DNA of 64,000 nucleotides from Cordia subcordata (GCA_028554755.1 JAPTOF010000007.1:18151001-18215000), one strand, 5' to 3'; shown: positions 21,216 to 33,457, counted from the stretch's first letter. Translations and numbers: made by a program. Notes: generated from the sequence alone by a model not told the origin.

Positions 21216-24200
21216 ATGAAACACCAACTCTTCAGGAGCTCTTTTCACTATGCTAAAATGAGCATTGCAAAAGCACCAGGTGATAAACAGATATGCTTTG
21301 TTCACAAGCCCTGGAGGCATAAAGGCATCTTTTTCGGGGAAAAACCTTTAACATTCGCGACGCCTGTTCTCCTCTTGCAGCTCTCCTTGTGTGCTCTTCT
21401 CAACGGGACGTTGCAGTATTTGCTCACCCCTCTTGGTGAAAGTGCTTTCATTTCACAGATTCTTGTAAGCTGGATTATTCCCTCCTTTTATATCTGGGAG
21501 CAAAATGCATTTCATTGCTTGTATTTTGCAAAAGTCGCATGACGTACCACTATAGTTTCACAACTCAATCCCTGAGAGTATAAAATGAGAGGTGGAACAT
21601 TTATCGATTTTCAAATCAAATAGGAGAATATGCACCAATTTTTTTTAACCCCAAGGATCAATTTGCTACATTTGAAAAAGCTCATGAAAATTCAGTGAGT
21701 TTTGAAATTATAAAAAGTTTTATTTGACTTCTACAAAACACAGGAGGGTAACTTAAATTTCTCTTCTACATTTTCATTCTTTGCATGCCCCCCTGGAAAT
21801 GATTTTCCATATTTTTGGTTGGTTAAATATTACAAGAATGATGGTATTTCAGAATCTTTTATCTATTTCATTAATGGTGATCATCAGGCTGGAGCTATAC
21901 TGGGGCCATCATTTCTTGGACGAAACCATATTTTCAGAGATGTGGTATTCCCGATCCAAAGCTTCTACGTCTGCGACACGTTCGCGAACTTCGGCCTGAT
22001 GCTGTTTCTGTTTCTAGTTGGAGTGAAAATGGATCTAAGCCTAATCAGAAAATGTGGAAGGAGAAGTGTGGTGATAGGCCTGTGCACTTTTTTCATGCCA
22101 TTGTTGCTCAACTTTGCTCTGGGTAAAATCCTGACTCATTCTGTGCCCCTGGAACCAAAACTCTACAGATCATTATTCTGGGTTGCATCATTCCAGTCCT
22201 TGAGCTCATTCCATGTAATCGTTTGCGTCTTGGCCGACTTAAAGCTCCTGAACTCGGACCTGGGGAGGTTGGCCTTATCTTCCTCCATGATCAGTGGTTC
22301 CTGCAGTTGGTTCTGGACAATCTTTGTGTTCACAGGAAAGCAAGCTGTGCGGGCAAAAAGGCCTGACACACAGCTTCTGCTGATCATATCAATCGTCGTG
22401 TTTACGCTCTTTATCCTGGTTATCCTCCGGCCGGTGCTTCTGTGGATGGCGAGAACCACAGTAAACGAGAAATCGATCAGTGAGAGCTACATATCTGTGA
22501 TCTTTATCATGATATTGGTATGTGCACTGTTTGGTGAAATTTTCGGGCAACATTTTCTCTTCGGGCCGATGATTCTGGGCATGTCGGTGCCGGATGGACC
22601 ACCTCTTGGCTCAGCCTTGATTAGGAAGCTGGAATGCTTCATCTCCACCATTCTATTGCCCATGTATTTCGTGGTTGGTGTTTCGAGTGTTGACTTAACC
22701 AACATTGATTTGAGAAACTTTGGAGTCATTGAACTGTTGGCCTTTTTTGCATCAGTGTGGAAGCTGATAGGGGCCATGTTGCCTTCCCTCTATTGCAAAA
22801 TGCCACCAACTGATGCACTCTGCTTAGGCCTCATAATGGGCACACAAGGCATCACCGATGTTCTAGTCTTACAACGAGCTATGAAGCTTGAAGTAAGTAT
22901 ATGTTCTCAACTTTCTTGCAAATTATGTTTTTGTTCACGACTACTCTTTTCCCTCTCTCTCTTGTATTGTATTTTTTTAAGGATAAAATACACATTACTA
23001 GCTCCGTTTGTCTATTTATAAAAATTGAATACCCATATATTTTGGAACTTACTTTTCCAAAGGTGACATGATTTCCTTTTCTCTCTTACTATTTTAACAC
23101 TATTAACTAAATTTATTGAGAAGTCAAACGTATACTTATTGACATTAACATATGACTATAAGTAAGAGTATTTTCATAAAATTGTATAGCATTTTGTAAG
23201 TTTTAAGATTCACAAATGCAGAAAAAGCAGCGTGTAATGCACTCAGGCATTAATTTGGACAATGTAACACATCGATTCTGTATAAAATTTGTATTCGGTC
23301 TGTAGTTACTTGATTCACAGCTATTGCCACCATATGTATTCAAAGCATTAATTTGGAAGGTGTAATGCCACTTCCACATTAGTTATGTATGATTTTTGTG
23401 TTCCATTATAATTGCTAGAGATTTGTGTTCGCTTTATAATTGTTTGGTTAATTCACTATTACTAAATGTTTTCAGTTCTCATTCTTGGGCTCAATTTTTG
23501 CGACAGCTCTTAGACAAAGAATCATACAGCATCATGGTTTTGTCCATCGTTCTGTTTGCTGTAATCACATCTCCAATAGTGAAATTCCTCTACAAGCCAT
23601 TCAAGAGGTACACACCATACAAGAGAAGGACCATCCAACACACCAGGCCCAACTCCGAACTGCGCATCCTCGCCTGCATTTACCACCAGGACCACACCCC
23701 ATGTGTCCTCAACCTTCTCCAGGCCTCCTATCCACACCCCCAAAGCCCCATCTGCTGCTACGCTCTTCATCTCATCGAGCTAGCCGATAGGGCTGCGCCA
23801 ACCCTAGTGGCTCATTACCCTGGAACACGAGCCACTGAGTTGTATGAATCCGAGCACATCGTCAGAGCTCTCAGATTGTATGAGAATCAAAACCATGGCA
23901 TTGTTACAATGTTTCCTTATAGTTGCGTATCGCCTAACGCGACCATGCATGACGACGTCTGCACACTAGCCCTGGAGAAGAGAGTCTCCATGGTGATTGT
24001 GCCATTCCACAAGCTCTGGTCCATCAATGTATCCATGGAGGAAGCCAACGCGATCAGAGCAGTGAACCAAAAGATCCTCAGAAGGGCACCTTGCTCTGTC
24101 GGGGTCCTGATTGATCGCGGGACTTTAAGCAGCCACGCCCCCATCTTGCCCAGCACAACTCTGTGCAACATCGGAGTAATCTTCCTCGGCGGCAAGGATG

Positions 24201-24745
24201 ACCGGGAGGCGTTAGCCTACGCTAGCCGGATGGCGAAGCAACCCAACGTGAACCTCACGGTGGTCCGATTCCTCAAGCCAAAAGCCAACAACAATAAGCT
24301 CTCCGGCGACGTGAGACAAGATTTCGACATGCTGAATCAGCTTAAACAGCACAACTTCAAAAACCCTCGTTTTGTTTACCAAGAAGAGTCTGTAAAAGAT
24401 AGTGTTGGGATGATTAATGTGATCAGAAAAGTGGAGAATTTTTTCGATTTGATCTTGGTGGGGAGGCATCAAGATAAGAATTCATCGTTGCTTGTAGGGT
24501 TAAGCGAGTGGAATGAGCTTCCAGAATTTGGGTTTCTTGGGGACATGTTGGCATCATCAGATTCAACGTGCAAGGTTTCAGTGCTGGTGGTGGAACAACA
24601 TTCATTTTCAGGTGATGGGGCAGTTGTATTTCATAAGAGTAGTAGTAGTCCTAGCAGATCATTTGTTGATAATTCATCTGCAGTAGTGGATATACCTTGG
24701 GGCACAGTTAAAGTATGTCCAGTTGATGATCCATTCTTGAAATAG
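21216..24745 (+). CDS. CHX-type cation/proton antiporter (CPA2 family)
   Basis: Three exons, 21216-21464, 21888-22892 and 23507-24745, with GT-AG introns of 423 and 614 bp, all phase 0, give about 830 residues, the usual CHX length. The ATG at 21216 is the first after the CT/CA-rich leader; a second in-frame Met at 21258 is possible. Exon 1 has the short N-terminus and first membrane segments (LLLQLSLCALL). Exon 2 is the Na+/H+ exchanger core with AGAILGPSFLGR, GLMLFLFLVGVKMD and NSDLGRLA motifs and about ten hydrophobic segments. Exon 3 is the last membrane segment plus the long soluble tail typical of CHX proteins, with a second nucleotide-binding-like half (NIGVIFLGGKDDREALAYA, DLILVGRH). 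CHX proteins exchange K+ or Na+ for protons, mostly in endomembranes and often in pollen. No stop or frameshift is seen. The exact family member cannot be named. Confidence 0.9.
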
Positions 24746-25251
24746 ATCTTACTTTTTTTCTTTTTTAAGCTTTGTTTAATGAACTAGAAAAACTCTGCTC
24801 ATCGTTGTCCAAATTTTGAGAGAATTGAGAATTGTATTACCTCTCATACAATGATTTGCACATGAAGAACGCAGAGAAGTATCAAAATCTTTTAGTTATG
24901 TACATGAAAAAGAATAGGGTTTTTTCTTTTTAAATTCCCCCACCCTCCTAAAATAGGGTTAACGATTCACATCTATTTGTAATTTGTGAAGTCCTTAGTA
25001 TAAAAAAATTGTTAAAAGAGTAATGATTTTGGACTCAGAAGAAAGCTAGCACATGCAATATATTTTGATTTTATTCCTATCCGAACCAACAGTGTGGCCC
25101 TCATTAATCAATGTGCATGTCACGTGTTCAAATCGTTAATTTTTTCATGTTTTTTACCTAAACACTACATCATAAATTGCAAATATAACATAATGATTTG
25201 TCGTGTTTTAATAAGAAATTTAATTATCAAAAGAGTTAGTTAATAGACTTA
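24746..25251. other. CHX downstream region, intergenic
   Basis: It contains the CHX 3' UTR, whose end is not defined, and AT-rich DNA. No other gene was seen. Confidence 0.45.
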
Positions 25252-25455
25252 CGGCCTATTTGGATTGGCTTTTTTTTCTAAAAAAGTTGTACTAAATTTG
25301 TAATAACTATTTGATTTGGCTTTAAAAAAAGTTGAAACTCTGAAAAAAGTTCAAATATAACTTTTTTTATAAACCAAAATTTTCAGCTTCTAAAAAAAAT
25401 TATTTTTTAAAAGCTGTTAAAAAAAACGCTTTTGAAAGCCAATCTAAACGAGCCT
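25252..25455. mobile_element. MITE family A, copy 1
   Basis: 204 bp with inverted ends CGGCCTATTTGGATTGGC and the complement of AGGCTCGTTTAGATTGGC, flanked by TTA on both sides (25249-25251, 25456-25458). The interior is A/T-run rich with no coding. It is in opposite orientation to the copy at 26085. Confidence 0.72.
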
Positions 25456-26084
25456 TTAATTGACTATATAGATGGATGATTAACCCTTAATATGAGGTAA
25501 CGATATAATTTTATATAAACGACAATAAATATCTAATAAATTTTTTAGGAAAAGAAAAAAGTAAAGGCAAGCTCTGCATAACAAAATAAAAAGAAGCAAG
25601 AGGCCAAAGAAAGATGGATGTTGTGGCTACATTCCGAATAGCATAATCGGAAAAATGGTTAAATCGTAATATAAACCACTAAAAGCCAACAAAAATTATA
25701 ACGAGGATCCAAATCCAGTAACATGGCCTTGAAGTAGCCGGTGCATGGGCCCAAAGACCTTACCTAGTACGTTACACATGCGAATGCAAAAGGCCTTCCG
25801 TCCTTTGCATATAGGGAAGTGTTTTGTTCCCCAAAAAAAAAAAAATCCATCTCGAGAGATGTTACTATACTTACGTAGCTATTATATTAAAATGTTAGTC
25901 ATATATATTTATTATTTATTATCAATTATTCATATGCATAATTCCATTTAATTTAAAATTTAATTAGCAATCAATTAATTAATGTATAAAACAAGAATTT
26001 TAAATATTTATGACAAAGTGTCGAAGAAAACTTCAGAGAAACAAGCAAGTTAACCAAGAGAAACCATCAAGATGTTTACAATAT
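25456..26084. other. Intergenic DNA between two MITEs
   Basis: No gene. The 68-codon frame at 25745 has no recognisable features and includes a poly-A tract. Confidence 0.4.
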
Positions 26085-26318
26085 GGGCTCGTTTGGATTG
26101 GTTTTTTTTAAAAGCATTTTTTTAACAGCTTTTGAAAAACAGCTTTATTTGAGAAGCTGAAAATTTTAGCTTATAAAAAAAGTTATATTTGAGTTTTTTT
26201 TTAGAATTTCAGCTTTTTTTTAAACTAAATTAAGTAGTTATTGCAAAAGTAATATGACTTTTTTCAGAAAAAAAAAGTATTTTTTTTTTAAAAAAAAAAA
26301 GCCAATCCAAATAGGCCT
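26085..26318. mobile_element. MITE family A, copy 2
   Basis: 234 bp with ends GGGCTCGTTTGGATTGG and the complement of AGGCCTATTTGGATTGGC. Compared with the 25252 copy the two unlike ends are swapped, so this copy lies in the opposite direction. TAT is found on both sides (26082-26084, 26319-26321). Confidence 0.7.
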
Positions 26319-26619
26319 TATGTATGGTATTAATAACTGTATTATAATATAAAAAGAAACTGTTCTTTAGGCACTATTCAAAAACAGATTGTAATGACCA
26401 TGTTTGTAATAACCTTCAGAAAGAGGTATGATTGTCAAATAGCAATATATATAAAATGTTTGTAAAAGCAAAACCGTAATTTTTATGCTTAGTTTGGAAA
26501 AATTATGATTTTACATTTACTCTATTGTTTCTCTTTTTTAACTTCCCCTAGCATTTGCTCTCTATTTTATACTTCCAAGTTAACCATGTGGTGTTGCTTC
26601 ATCTGGAACGGAAATCGTT

Positions 26620-27960
26620 TCAACTTTTTAATATTTTGAGTTTTCGAAGTCAAAAAAAAAAAAAGTTGATCTACTATTCAGAATCATGAAACCGAATTGG
26701 ATTAGGGGAATTGGTTTTGGGATTTCGGGTTTAAATTATTTAATTTCTAGAACAAAAAATATATTCAATTGGATAATTTTATATCTACTTTATTTTTTTC
26801 CCTTTCTTTTCCAATCAAATTATGTGCTCTATCTTTCTCCGCTTCTCTAATAATAGGACTTTTAAAACTTTTCATTTTGGGTTGAAAAACATTCGATCGG
26901 GTTAAGAATGAGAATTCATTTGGATTTTTCAGTTTAAATTTACGAATTTCTAGAGCTTAAAAAATTATTAAATGGAATATTTGAAATCACAAAACCTAAT
27001 TGCTTTTTGGATGTTTGGGTTTTTGGTTTTTTGAGTTCAAGTTTCACTTTTTAGTTTTGATTTTTTTTATTTTAGATATATTATGTTAACTTAGAAAAAA
27101 TTAAACAAATAGATAGATTTGTTAAATCATAGTATACTAAACTTAGACTATTTGAAAATATATGTATGAAAAGGTCGATTAGACTATTTGAAAATAGATA
27201 TGGAAAGTTGGACAAAAGTAAATATAAAAATTTTAAATTCATCTAAATTACAATTATCTAATTTTAAATAACTGTTAGATCATACCAGATTACAATAAAA
27301 TACTTATAAAAAAAAAAAGAATAAGAACATAATTTTTTTGTGTGGTTCACGTCTATCTATTTCACCTTCATAACAAAAATGATGTGATTTCTTTTCTTTT
27401 TTTCTTGGTTTCTTTGTTAACCATATTTTTTGGCTTTTACCGAAAAGTGAAAATTAGTTTAGATTTTGAGTTTTGGGTTCAAAATTTTGAACTTCGAGAG
27501 TGAAAAAAAAAATATTTCATGGGATATTGAAAATTATAAAATCCAATCAAAAAATAGATATTTCGGGTTAGATTTTTTGAGTTTGTGTTTAATATTTTTA
27601 TCTTTTCATTATGTGTTAGATCATATCTTTCTAATTGATATTAAATATATAAATATATATATATATAAAGTTGAAAAAATAAATATAAAAAGATTAAATT
27701 TATGCAAATTATAATTATCTAAGTTCAAATAATTGAGAAATCATCTCAAATTATATTAAAGTATTAGAAAAAAATTTTAAAAACTAAAATGCCAACTTCC
27801 CAATAAGGTTCGTGTTAAAATTTTGCACCTCAAATTTCAATACAACCGGACGAGATAAAATCCAATAGAAAATTTAGATATTTCCAACCCCACATTCACC
27901 CAACTCTTTTGTTCCTACAATTTTTTTTTTTTTACACTCTCTAATCAATTCCATTCTAAA
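26620..27960. repeat. AT-rich decayed repeat, also at 56050-57220
   Basis: Recurrent words such as GGGTTTAAATTATTTAATTTCTAGA, GAGTTTTGGGTTCAAA and GATATTGAAAATTATAAAA (each a shorter or variant form of the others) appear several times within the stretch, and in reverse orientation at 56050-57220. It looks like an old dispersed repeat with internal repetition. No coding. The superfamily is unknown. Confidence 0.4.
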
Positions 27961-28130
27961 TTTGGCAAACAACAAAAAGACAAAATTAATACCTTTTTCA
28001 TTTAAGTTTTTATAAAGAGAAGTGTAAATATAAGTACAAATTCTTTCCCTTCTTGTAAGATTATTGAAATTTTTCAATAAATATTTATATGTTATAAATT
28101 TTGTAAGATAATATTATTAGGCAATATAAT

Positions 28131-28159
28131 CATGCCTTACACGGCATTAGTTTACTAGT
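28131..28159 (+). mobile_element. Helitron-like 3' end
   Basis: ATGCC-TTACAC-GGCAT forms a perfect 5-bp stem, followed a few bases later by CTAGT (28155-28159): the hairpin plus CTRRT layout of a Helitron 3' terminus. The next base is A rather than the expected T, and the 5' end was not located. Immediately after it begins AT-rich DNA resembling the 5' part of the element at 19299. Confidence 0.35.
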
Positions 28160-28240
28160 ATTATATATAAAAAAAAAAGTATATTGCCTTTTGAATATAT
28201 GCCACATATTATCTTTTGAATATATGCCACATATTATCAT
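28160..28240. repeat. Helitron-like 5' segment with 24-bp duplication
   Basis: ATTATATATAAAA...ATATGCCACATATTATC resembles 19325-19385. The 24-bp unit beginning TTTTGAATATATGCC is present twice in tandem (about 28189-28236). Confidence 0.4.
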
Positions 28241-28429
28241 TTCAAGTCCTCTTTTCATTCAAAAATGCATTTAGTCTGCCATAATATATATACAACTATT
28301 ACATAATTTAAATGTATTCCTTCACCAGTTAAACATATTACTGTTGACTTTAGATTATAATTTTAATGATGTTTTGATGATGAAAATTATAAGTGAAATG
28401 AATGTGCTTTAATTGCTTATAATATAGTA

Positions 28430-28515
28430 TAAAATCGAGGGATAGCTCAAATAGTTAAGAATATTTTCTCCAAAAGTAAGGTCTTAGGTTCGAATCTCAT
28501 GGGGTAGGGGGTTCC
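28430..28515 (+). mobile_element. tRNA-derived SINE head (family S), copy 1
   Basis: It has an internal promoter layout: box A-like GATAGCTCAAATAGTTAAG (28441-28459) and box B GGTTCGAATCT (28487-28497), 46 bp apart, followed by a short G-rich stretch. It is not a functional tRNA because no acceptor stem or anticodon arm can be drawn. Confidence 0.5.
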
Positions 28516-28580
28516 AAAGAAAAAAAGAACAATTGCTTATATTATGGCATAGTGCATGCTTGTGCTTGAAGTGTTTTTTT

Positions 28581-28622
28581 AATAATAATAATAATAATAA
28601 TAATTTATTATTATTATTATTA
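28581..28622. repeat. (AAT)n/(ATT)n palindromic microsatellite
   Basis: Eight or so AAT units run straight into ATT units, giving a long perfect hairpin. Confidence 0.85.
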
Positions 28623-28830
28623 AGAAATAAATTTCACAAAATTTTAGCGATAATATCACAAAATGTTCAAGAAAATGCTTACAGTAATATTTTTGAAGTA
28701 TTGTGATCTTTATCTTTGACTTTCAATTTCAAAGGAAGAAACAAATTTTACAAAAATTCTCTCTTTATATTATAAAAGATAGAATCAATGGTTGTCTTTC
28801 AATGCACATTTCTTAATTCTATCAATCATT
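28623..28830. other. Intergenic DNA
   Basis: No gene or repeat recognised. Confidence 0.4.
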
Positions 28831-28981
28831 CTTAATCTATTAAACTTAATCTTTATATTTACAATATTCATAATATAGAAATATTATTATGTTAAGTACA
28901 AATTATTGTGAAAGAAAAGAAAATGGAAGTTAATCTATTAAACTTAAGCTTTATATTTACAATATTCATATTATAGAAATA
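28831..28981. repeat. Direct repeat pair, 98-bp period
   Basis: Two copies of about 52 bp (28831-28883 and 28929-28981), both beginning TTAATCTATTAAACTTAA and ending ATATAGAAAT, with three or so differences. Confidence 0.7.
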
Positions 28982-29418
28982 AAAATAATTTTACTAGTAA
29001 CTAAAATTGATTAATTGTTTTGCGTTACATCAGTATAACTTGACTTCAAATCCAACTGAGATGGTGCATGGTTATATGATTTTGAGACGACCTTTTCTTT
29101 CATTGTCATGCCGTCTTCATTCAGCGATTGATTTTTTTTCATATCACTAGTTTGCGTGACCTATATCTTGTGACTTAATTATGTCCCTTGTTTTTTTGGT
29201 AATATTTGATCCGGAATTGGGGTTTAAAAAGATAAAATAAACTATAGATTGAGAAACAATTGGGCGTGGTGTTTTGTGTTTTCTCCACACTATGCCGCCC
29301 AACCTGAGAACATGAAAACTTGACTACATGGGGGATGGGGGTTGGGTTGGGTTGGGCTGCGCTGCTGTCGTAAAATGAGTTGCATGGTCTCTGAAATAAA
29401 GGCAGATGATGATGATGA

Positions 29419-29449
<31 letters not shown>

Positions 29450-30140
29450 CAATGGTCGTGATGAAAAATATGGTCCTATATGGTGTAATATCTACCTTGA
29501 GCTAAAAAGTGCGTAAATAGAAGTGTTAAAGGGGACATCATGAATACAAATAGAATGATGAATGATGATAGCCACGTTTTTTGAGGTTTCAGAAAGACGA
29601 TGCACAGATAATCAGGTACAACTTTGCGTATATATTCCTATGTTTTCCATTCTCAAAGTCCTTTTGAGGCGACGTTAGCTTTACATTCACTAAAGAATAT
29701 GTGATGAACGTTATTAATTTAAGTTTGGATAAATGAATCATTTGATCTTTCATAATTTTTTCGATTCTTTTGATAATATAGTCATTTATCTTTAAAATTG
29801 AAAATTCAATCACTTGCTTTTACAATTTGTGACATCGATAATTTTGCGCTTAAAAATGTTTTTAAAAAAATTAATAGACTTAGATTAATAGTGTCACAAA
29901 TTGCAAAAATAAAAATCGACAATGTCAAAAATTACAAAATAAGTGACTAGCAATGTCACAAATTTCAAAGATGAAAGGACTTAAAATATTGTCTTTGTTT
30001 ATTTTAAAAATAAACAACTTAACTATTAAAAAGGCAAAAAATAAAGGACTAAATAAATCATTCACACTTTATAACGTAAAAGTATAGGCTTAATTTAAAA
30101 TTATATATCTAAAACTGAATTAAAGATAATATATAAGTAT
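28982..30140. other. Intergenic DNA with a GAT microsatellite
   Basis: No gene. A (GAT)n tract of about 43 bp with one interruption lies at 29405-29447. Confidence 0.5.
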
Positions 30141-30330
30141 GACAAACCTCCTCCTAATAGCTTAAATTGTTGGATAAGGTAGTTTACTTTATATTGATAT
30201 CAGAGCTCAGATTTGAATTTAAATCACGACAACATCTCCCATTTTCAAATTATTATGTCCATATATAAGGCTCAATAAAAAAGTATCTAACCTACAAGTA
30301 ATGAAATGTGTTGAATAATAGAAGACAGTA
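30141..30330 (+). mobile_element. TRIM- or LTR-like remnant
   Basis: A PBS-like TGATATCAGAGCTC (30195-30208) lies after an AATAGCTTAAATTGTTGG-type leader, and about 100 bp later TGTTGAATAATAG (30309) could be the start of a 3' LTR. This arrangement resembles a widespread plant TRIM family. The LTR pair itself cannot be shown, so this is tentative. Confidence 0.35.
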
Positions 30331-30692
30331 AATAAATATGTAAACTTTTTTTTTATAACTTAAACCTTTAAATGAAATATAGTCACTTAAAAACATACTG
30401 TAACTTTACAAAGTCTCCAAAAAATTGACGTTAAAACAGTCACCATCATTATTATCTTGTGTTTGGTATAAGCTTATTGCATATGAGATCTTATTTGATA
30501 TTCTATATAAAAAGTATAATTTGTTTATTTTTCATAAGATGCTAATTGTGATAAGATGTCTTATATATTAATTATAAAAATTAAGTTAAGAATGGATTAC
30601 TTATATCTTATATAATAATAAGGGATATGATCAAAATTTTGTGAAAGTTTAATAAAACTTTTTGTTTTTCATAATAGAGCAAACAACAAACA

Positions 30693-30905
30693 CACTACAA
30701 AAAATTTTTGGATTTGAGACACAGAAAATTTCAATCTCAAAGTCATTTTGAGATAGAATTTGAGATGAAAAATTTTTCGTTTCAAAACCATTGTCTCAAA
30801 TTTTAAGATAAAAAATTTCAATTTGAGATGAAAAATTTCCATGTCATATCTGTCTCAAGTTGAGACAAAAAATTTTCATCTCAAAATTTTTGTCTGAAAA
30901 TCCTC
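30693..30905. mobile_element. CACTA-like terminal fragment with GAGAC/GTCTC repeats
   Basis: It starts CACTACAAAAAATTTTTGG, the typical CACTA terminus, and contains at least six alternating copies of TTGAGAC/GTCTCAA words within AAATTTTC-rich spacers. The opposite end (expected ...TTTTGTAGTG) is missing. Non-coding. Confidence 0.5.
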
Positions 30906-32410
30906 CAGTTTCCAGTTGTGACATTAGAGGATGAATCATTGCTTAATAAATAAGATAAGCATCTTATAATAACTTATACCAAGAAAATTAGATTCTAGTA
31001 ATTCAAGTACATCTACATGGAAGAATAATGTTTTTCACACAATCATGTAATGTTACTTGTATTAGTCAATAATGTTGTTCATTGGGAACTGGCAACTCTA
31101 GCGAATTGCACTCTAATCTAGAGGAAGTCAAGACAAGTTCTTCACCGGGAACAGGAGAAACCTCACTCACTGACCCCGTGAATTAGGGTTTGAATTCTCT
31201 TGATCCTAGTCGATGCTACATGAGGCTAAATGCCAAATTTTGAGGGATTTTTCAATTATTTGTTGAACCTTGAGCAAGAGACTATTCCCAATGCTTAAGC
31301 GAAACATATCAATGAAAAACAAGCGAGATAGCCTCAAGCGATAAGATGAGTTTTATATATTTTTTATTTTATGATTTTTGTTTAAATAATATGATTAGTA
31401 ATTAACTAATTTTGTTTAAATATTAAAATTAAAATCAAGAAATTACTTTATTTTTAAAAACATATTTTTTAATTTATTAACGGTAAAAAAACTAAAGTAA
31501 CACAAAAAGAAGAAGAAGTAAGCCGGGCCCCAAGTATTAAACAAAATATAAAGGAAATGAAAGAATAATTATGGGATGCCACGCAACTGTTGTAATGGAT
31601 AAAGATATCTGGGTGATGCTTAAAGGTGTTATATATATATATATATATATATATATTCCATATTTTGTATGATTTAGATAATCAGAGGTTAATTAGCTTT
31701 ATTAAGAAAAAATTATCAATTTATTGAAAGTATATTCATTTCTATTTAAATACTTAAAAAATTTATAAGTTTGAAGGTTAAGAGTCAAGAACCACACTTA
31801 TCTTTTTGAAAAACCTTATCAATTTGTCAAAAAAGTTGAAATCAATTGTTTAAAGAATTGAAGATACAACATGGATCATTACTTGACACTCCACCCAAGT
31901 ATTCAACAAAATATAAATGAAAAAAACACTTATAGGGGTTTCATATAATTCCCTAACTCTACCACTATAAGCAATATTAAACAAAAGGCAAAACAAAAAA
32001 AAGTTATTTTAAATAAAATGGGGTACATTATTGCAATTACAAAAAAAAAAAGATATATATATATATATATCTAATTTATAATGATGTGAGTTTTTTACTC
32101 ATTGCGGCCAATCTTAACATCTTAAATCAATTAATTATATTTAATTGATTGATAGACTAATAGTTCGACTAGAATGGTTATGAAAGCAAAGAATAAGTTA
32201 TATTAATACGGTAAAAAATATACATGAAGATATTATTAATCTTACTAGACTACTTAGATGATTCTTCAAATTAATTAGTCTTGTAAAACATATTTATATA
32301 TTTTATATAATGACTTAGTGACAGATATAAATATTTAAGATGAAACGATTCATTTAATAAATTTTGACAAACCAATAATTAAAAACATTCATCACTACAA
32401 ATCACAGTTG
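30906..32410. other. Intergenic DNA with AT microsatellites
   Basis: No gene. AT dinucleotide tracts lie at 31630-31656 and 32053-32070. 31100-31340 is of more mixed composition but gives no recognisable protein. Confidence 0.45.
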
Positions 32411-32610
32411 ATTGGTGAGGAAAGATGAAAAATATCTAGCTAGACCACGTAAAGAAAGTAGTGGTCTCTGGGACATGCATACATGTGATAGCTACTCCGT
32501 GAAGAAGGGGTTAAAAAAGAAAAAAGAATACAATACTGTAAGTTATCTCGGAAGTTGGAAATCTATGATCCACCAAGTGTACAAATGGTGGTCTCACAGT
32601 CCTTTTATTT

Positions 32611-32613
32611 ATA

Positions 32614-32657
<44 letters not shown>

Positions 32658-32700
32658 GTGTGTGTATATATATATATATATATACATACATACATATACA
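32611..32700. repeat. (AT)n/(GT)n compound microsatellite
   Basis: About 90 bp of AT repeats interrupted by TGTGTG and ending in ACAT units. The open frames across it on both strands are artefacts of the repeat. Confidence 0.9.
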
Positions 32701-33129
32701 TATGTTTGTGTGTGTGCGTGCATGCAGTTTTGTCTAATATAGAGATGGGAGTAACAAGAGGAGGGGATCCATGTGAGGGTTCTGAGTAAATGTGAAATAT
32801 TTAGGATGGTATTGCAACGCCAGGTTGTTTTTAGTTCATTTATTTTCTTGGAGTAGCGTGGAGATGTCGCTATTTGAGTAGTTTGGATTTATATATGGGC
32901 ATGAGGGGTTTGGCCTTTTAATAATTTGCACAGGTTGGAGTTCTTGTCGTCTGCCCAATACCTACTTTTGTCCTATTTCATCATCAACTCAATTATTTGA
33001 AATCTTTAGTATTGGGTTAAGGTAAAGCAAATAAAATAACTATTTTATATAATTTCTCGAACCATCAAAACTTGTAAGAATCTTATTCAAGGTCTTAAAA
33101 TAACCATTTTACATATATTAAGGTCTTGA

Positions 33130-33215
33130 ATAAGGACTCGGGAATAATTCAAGTGGTTAAGACTAGTTTTCGATTCTAAGAGGGATAATATGGATTCAAA
33201 TCTCATAGGGACGAG
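33130..33215 (+). mobile_element. tRNA-derived SINE head (family S), copy 2
   Basis: Box A-like ATAATTCAAGTGGTTAAG (33144-33161) and box B-like GGATTCAAATCTCAT (33192-33206) have the same layout as 28430-28515. Confidence 0.5.
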
Positions 33216-33457
33216 AAGTTAAGTTGAAGATGAGGAAGAAAAGGGGGTCTTGATTCAATTGTCAAGCGATAGATGCATGTTTCAATTTTGAGTTCCATCA
33301 TCAACCATGGAAAGTCATTAATCCGGTCACTATATGTCATTCATGCATGGGTTAAAATCACAACGTCCTCAAGTGAAAAGGCTTGGTAACTAGTCAATAT
33401 TGAAATTACGGGAGTTTTTTTTTGTATAAATAAAAACGAAAGAGTGAAATAGTGAAA

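Noticed and set aside
23485..23790. Overlapping frames on both strands within CHX exon 3
   Set aside because: They are shadows of the CHX frame, which continues for 412 codons with family motifs.
25745..25951. A 68-codon plus frame
   Set aside because: It contains a poly-A run and AT-rich filler, with no similarity recognised.
28430..28515. A possible tRNA gene
   Set aside because: Only box A and box B are tRNA-like; no acceptor stem or anticodon arm can be formed.
32412..32789. Long open frames on both strands
   Set aside because: They are Tyr/Ile/Cys repeats read through an AT/GT microsatellite.
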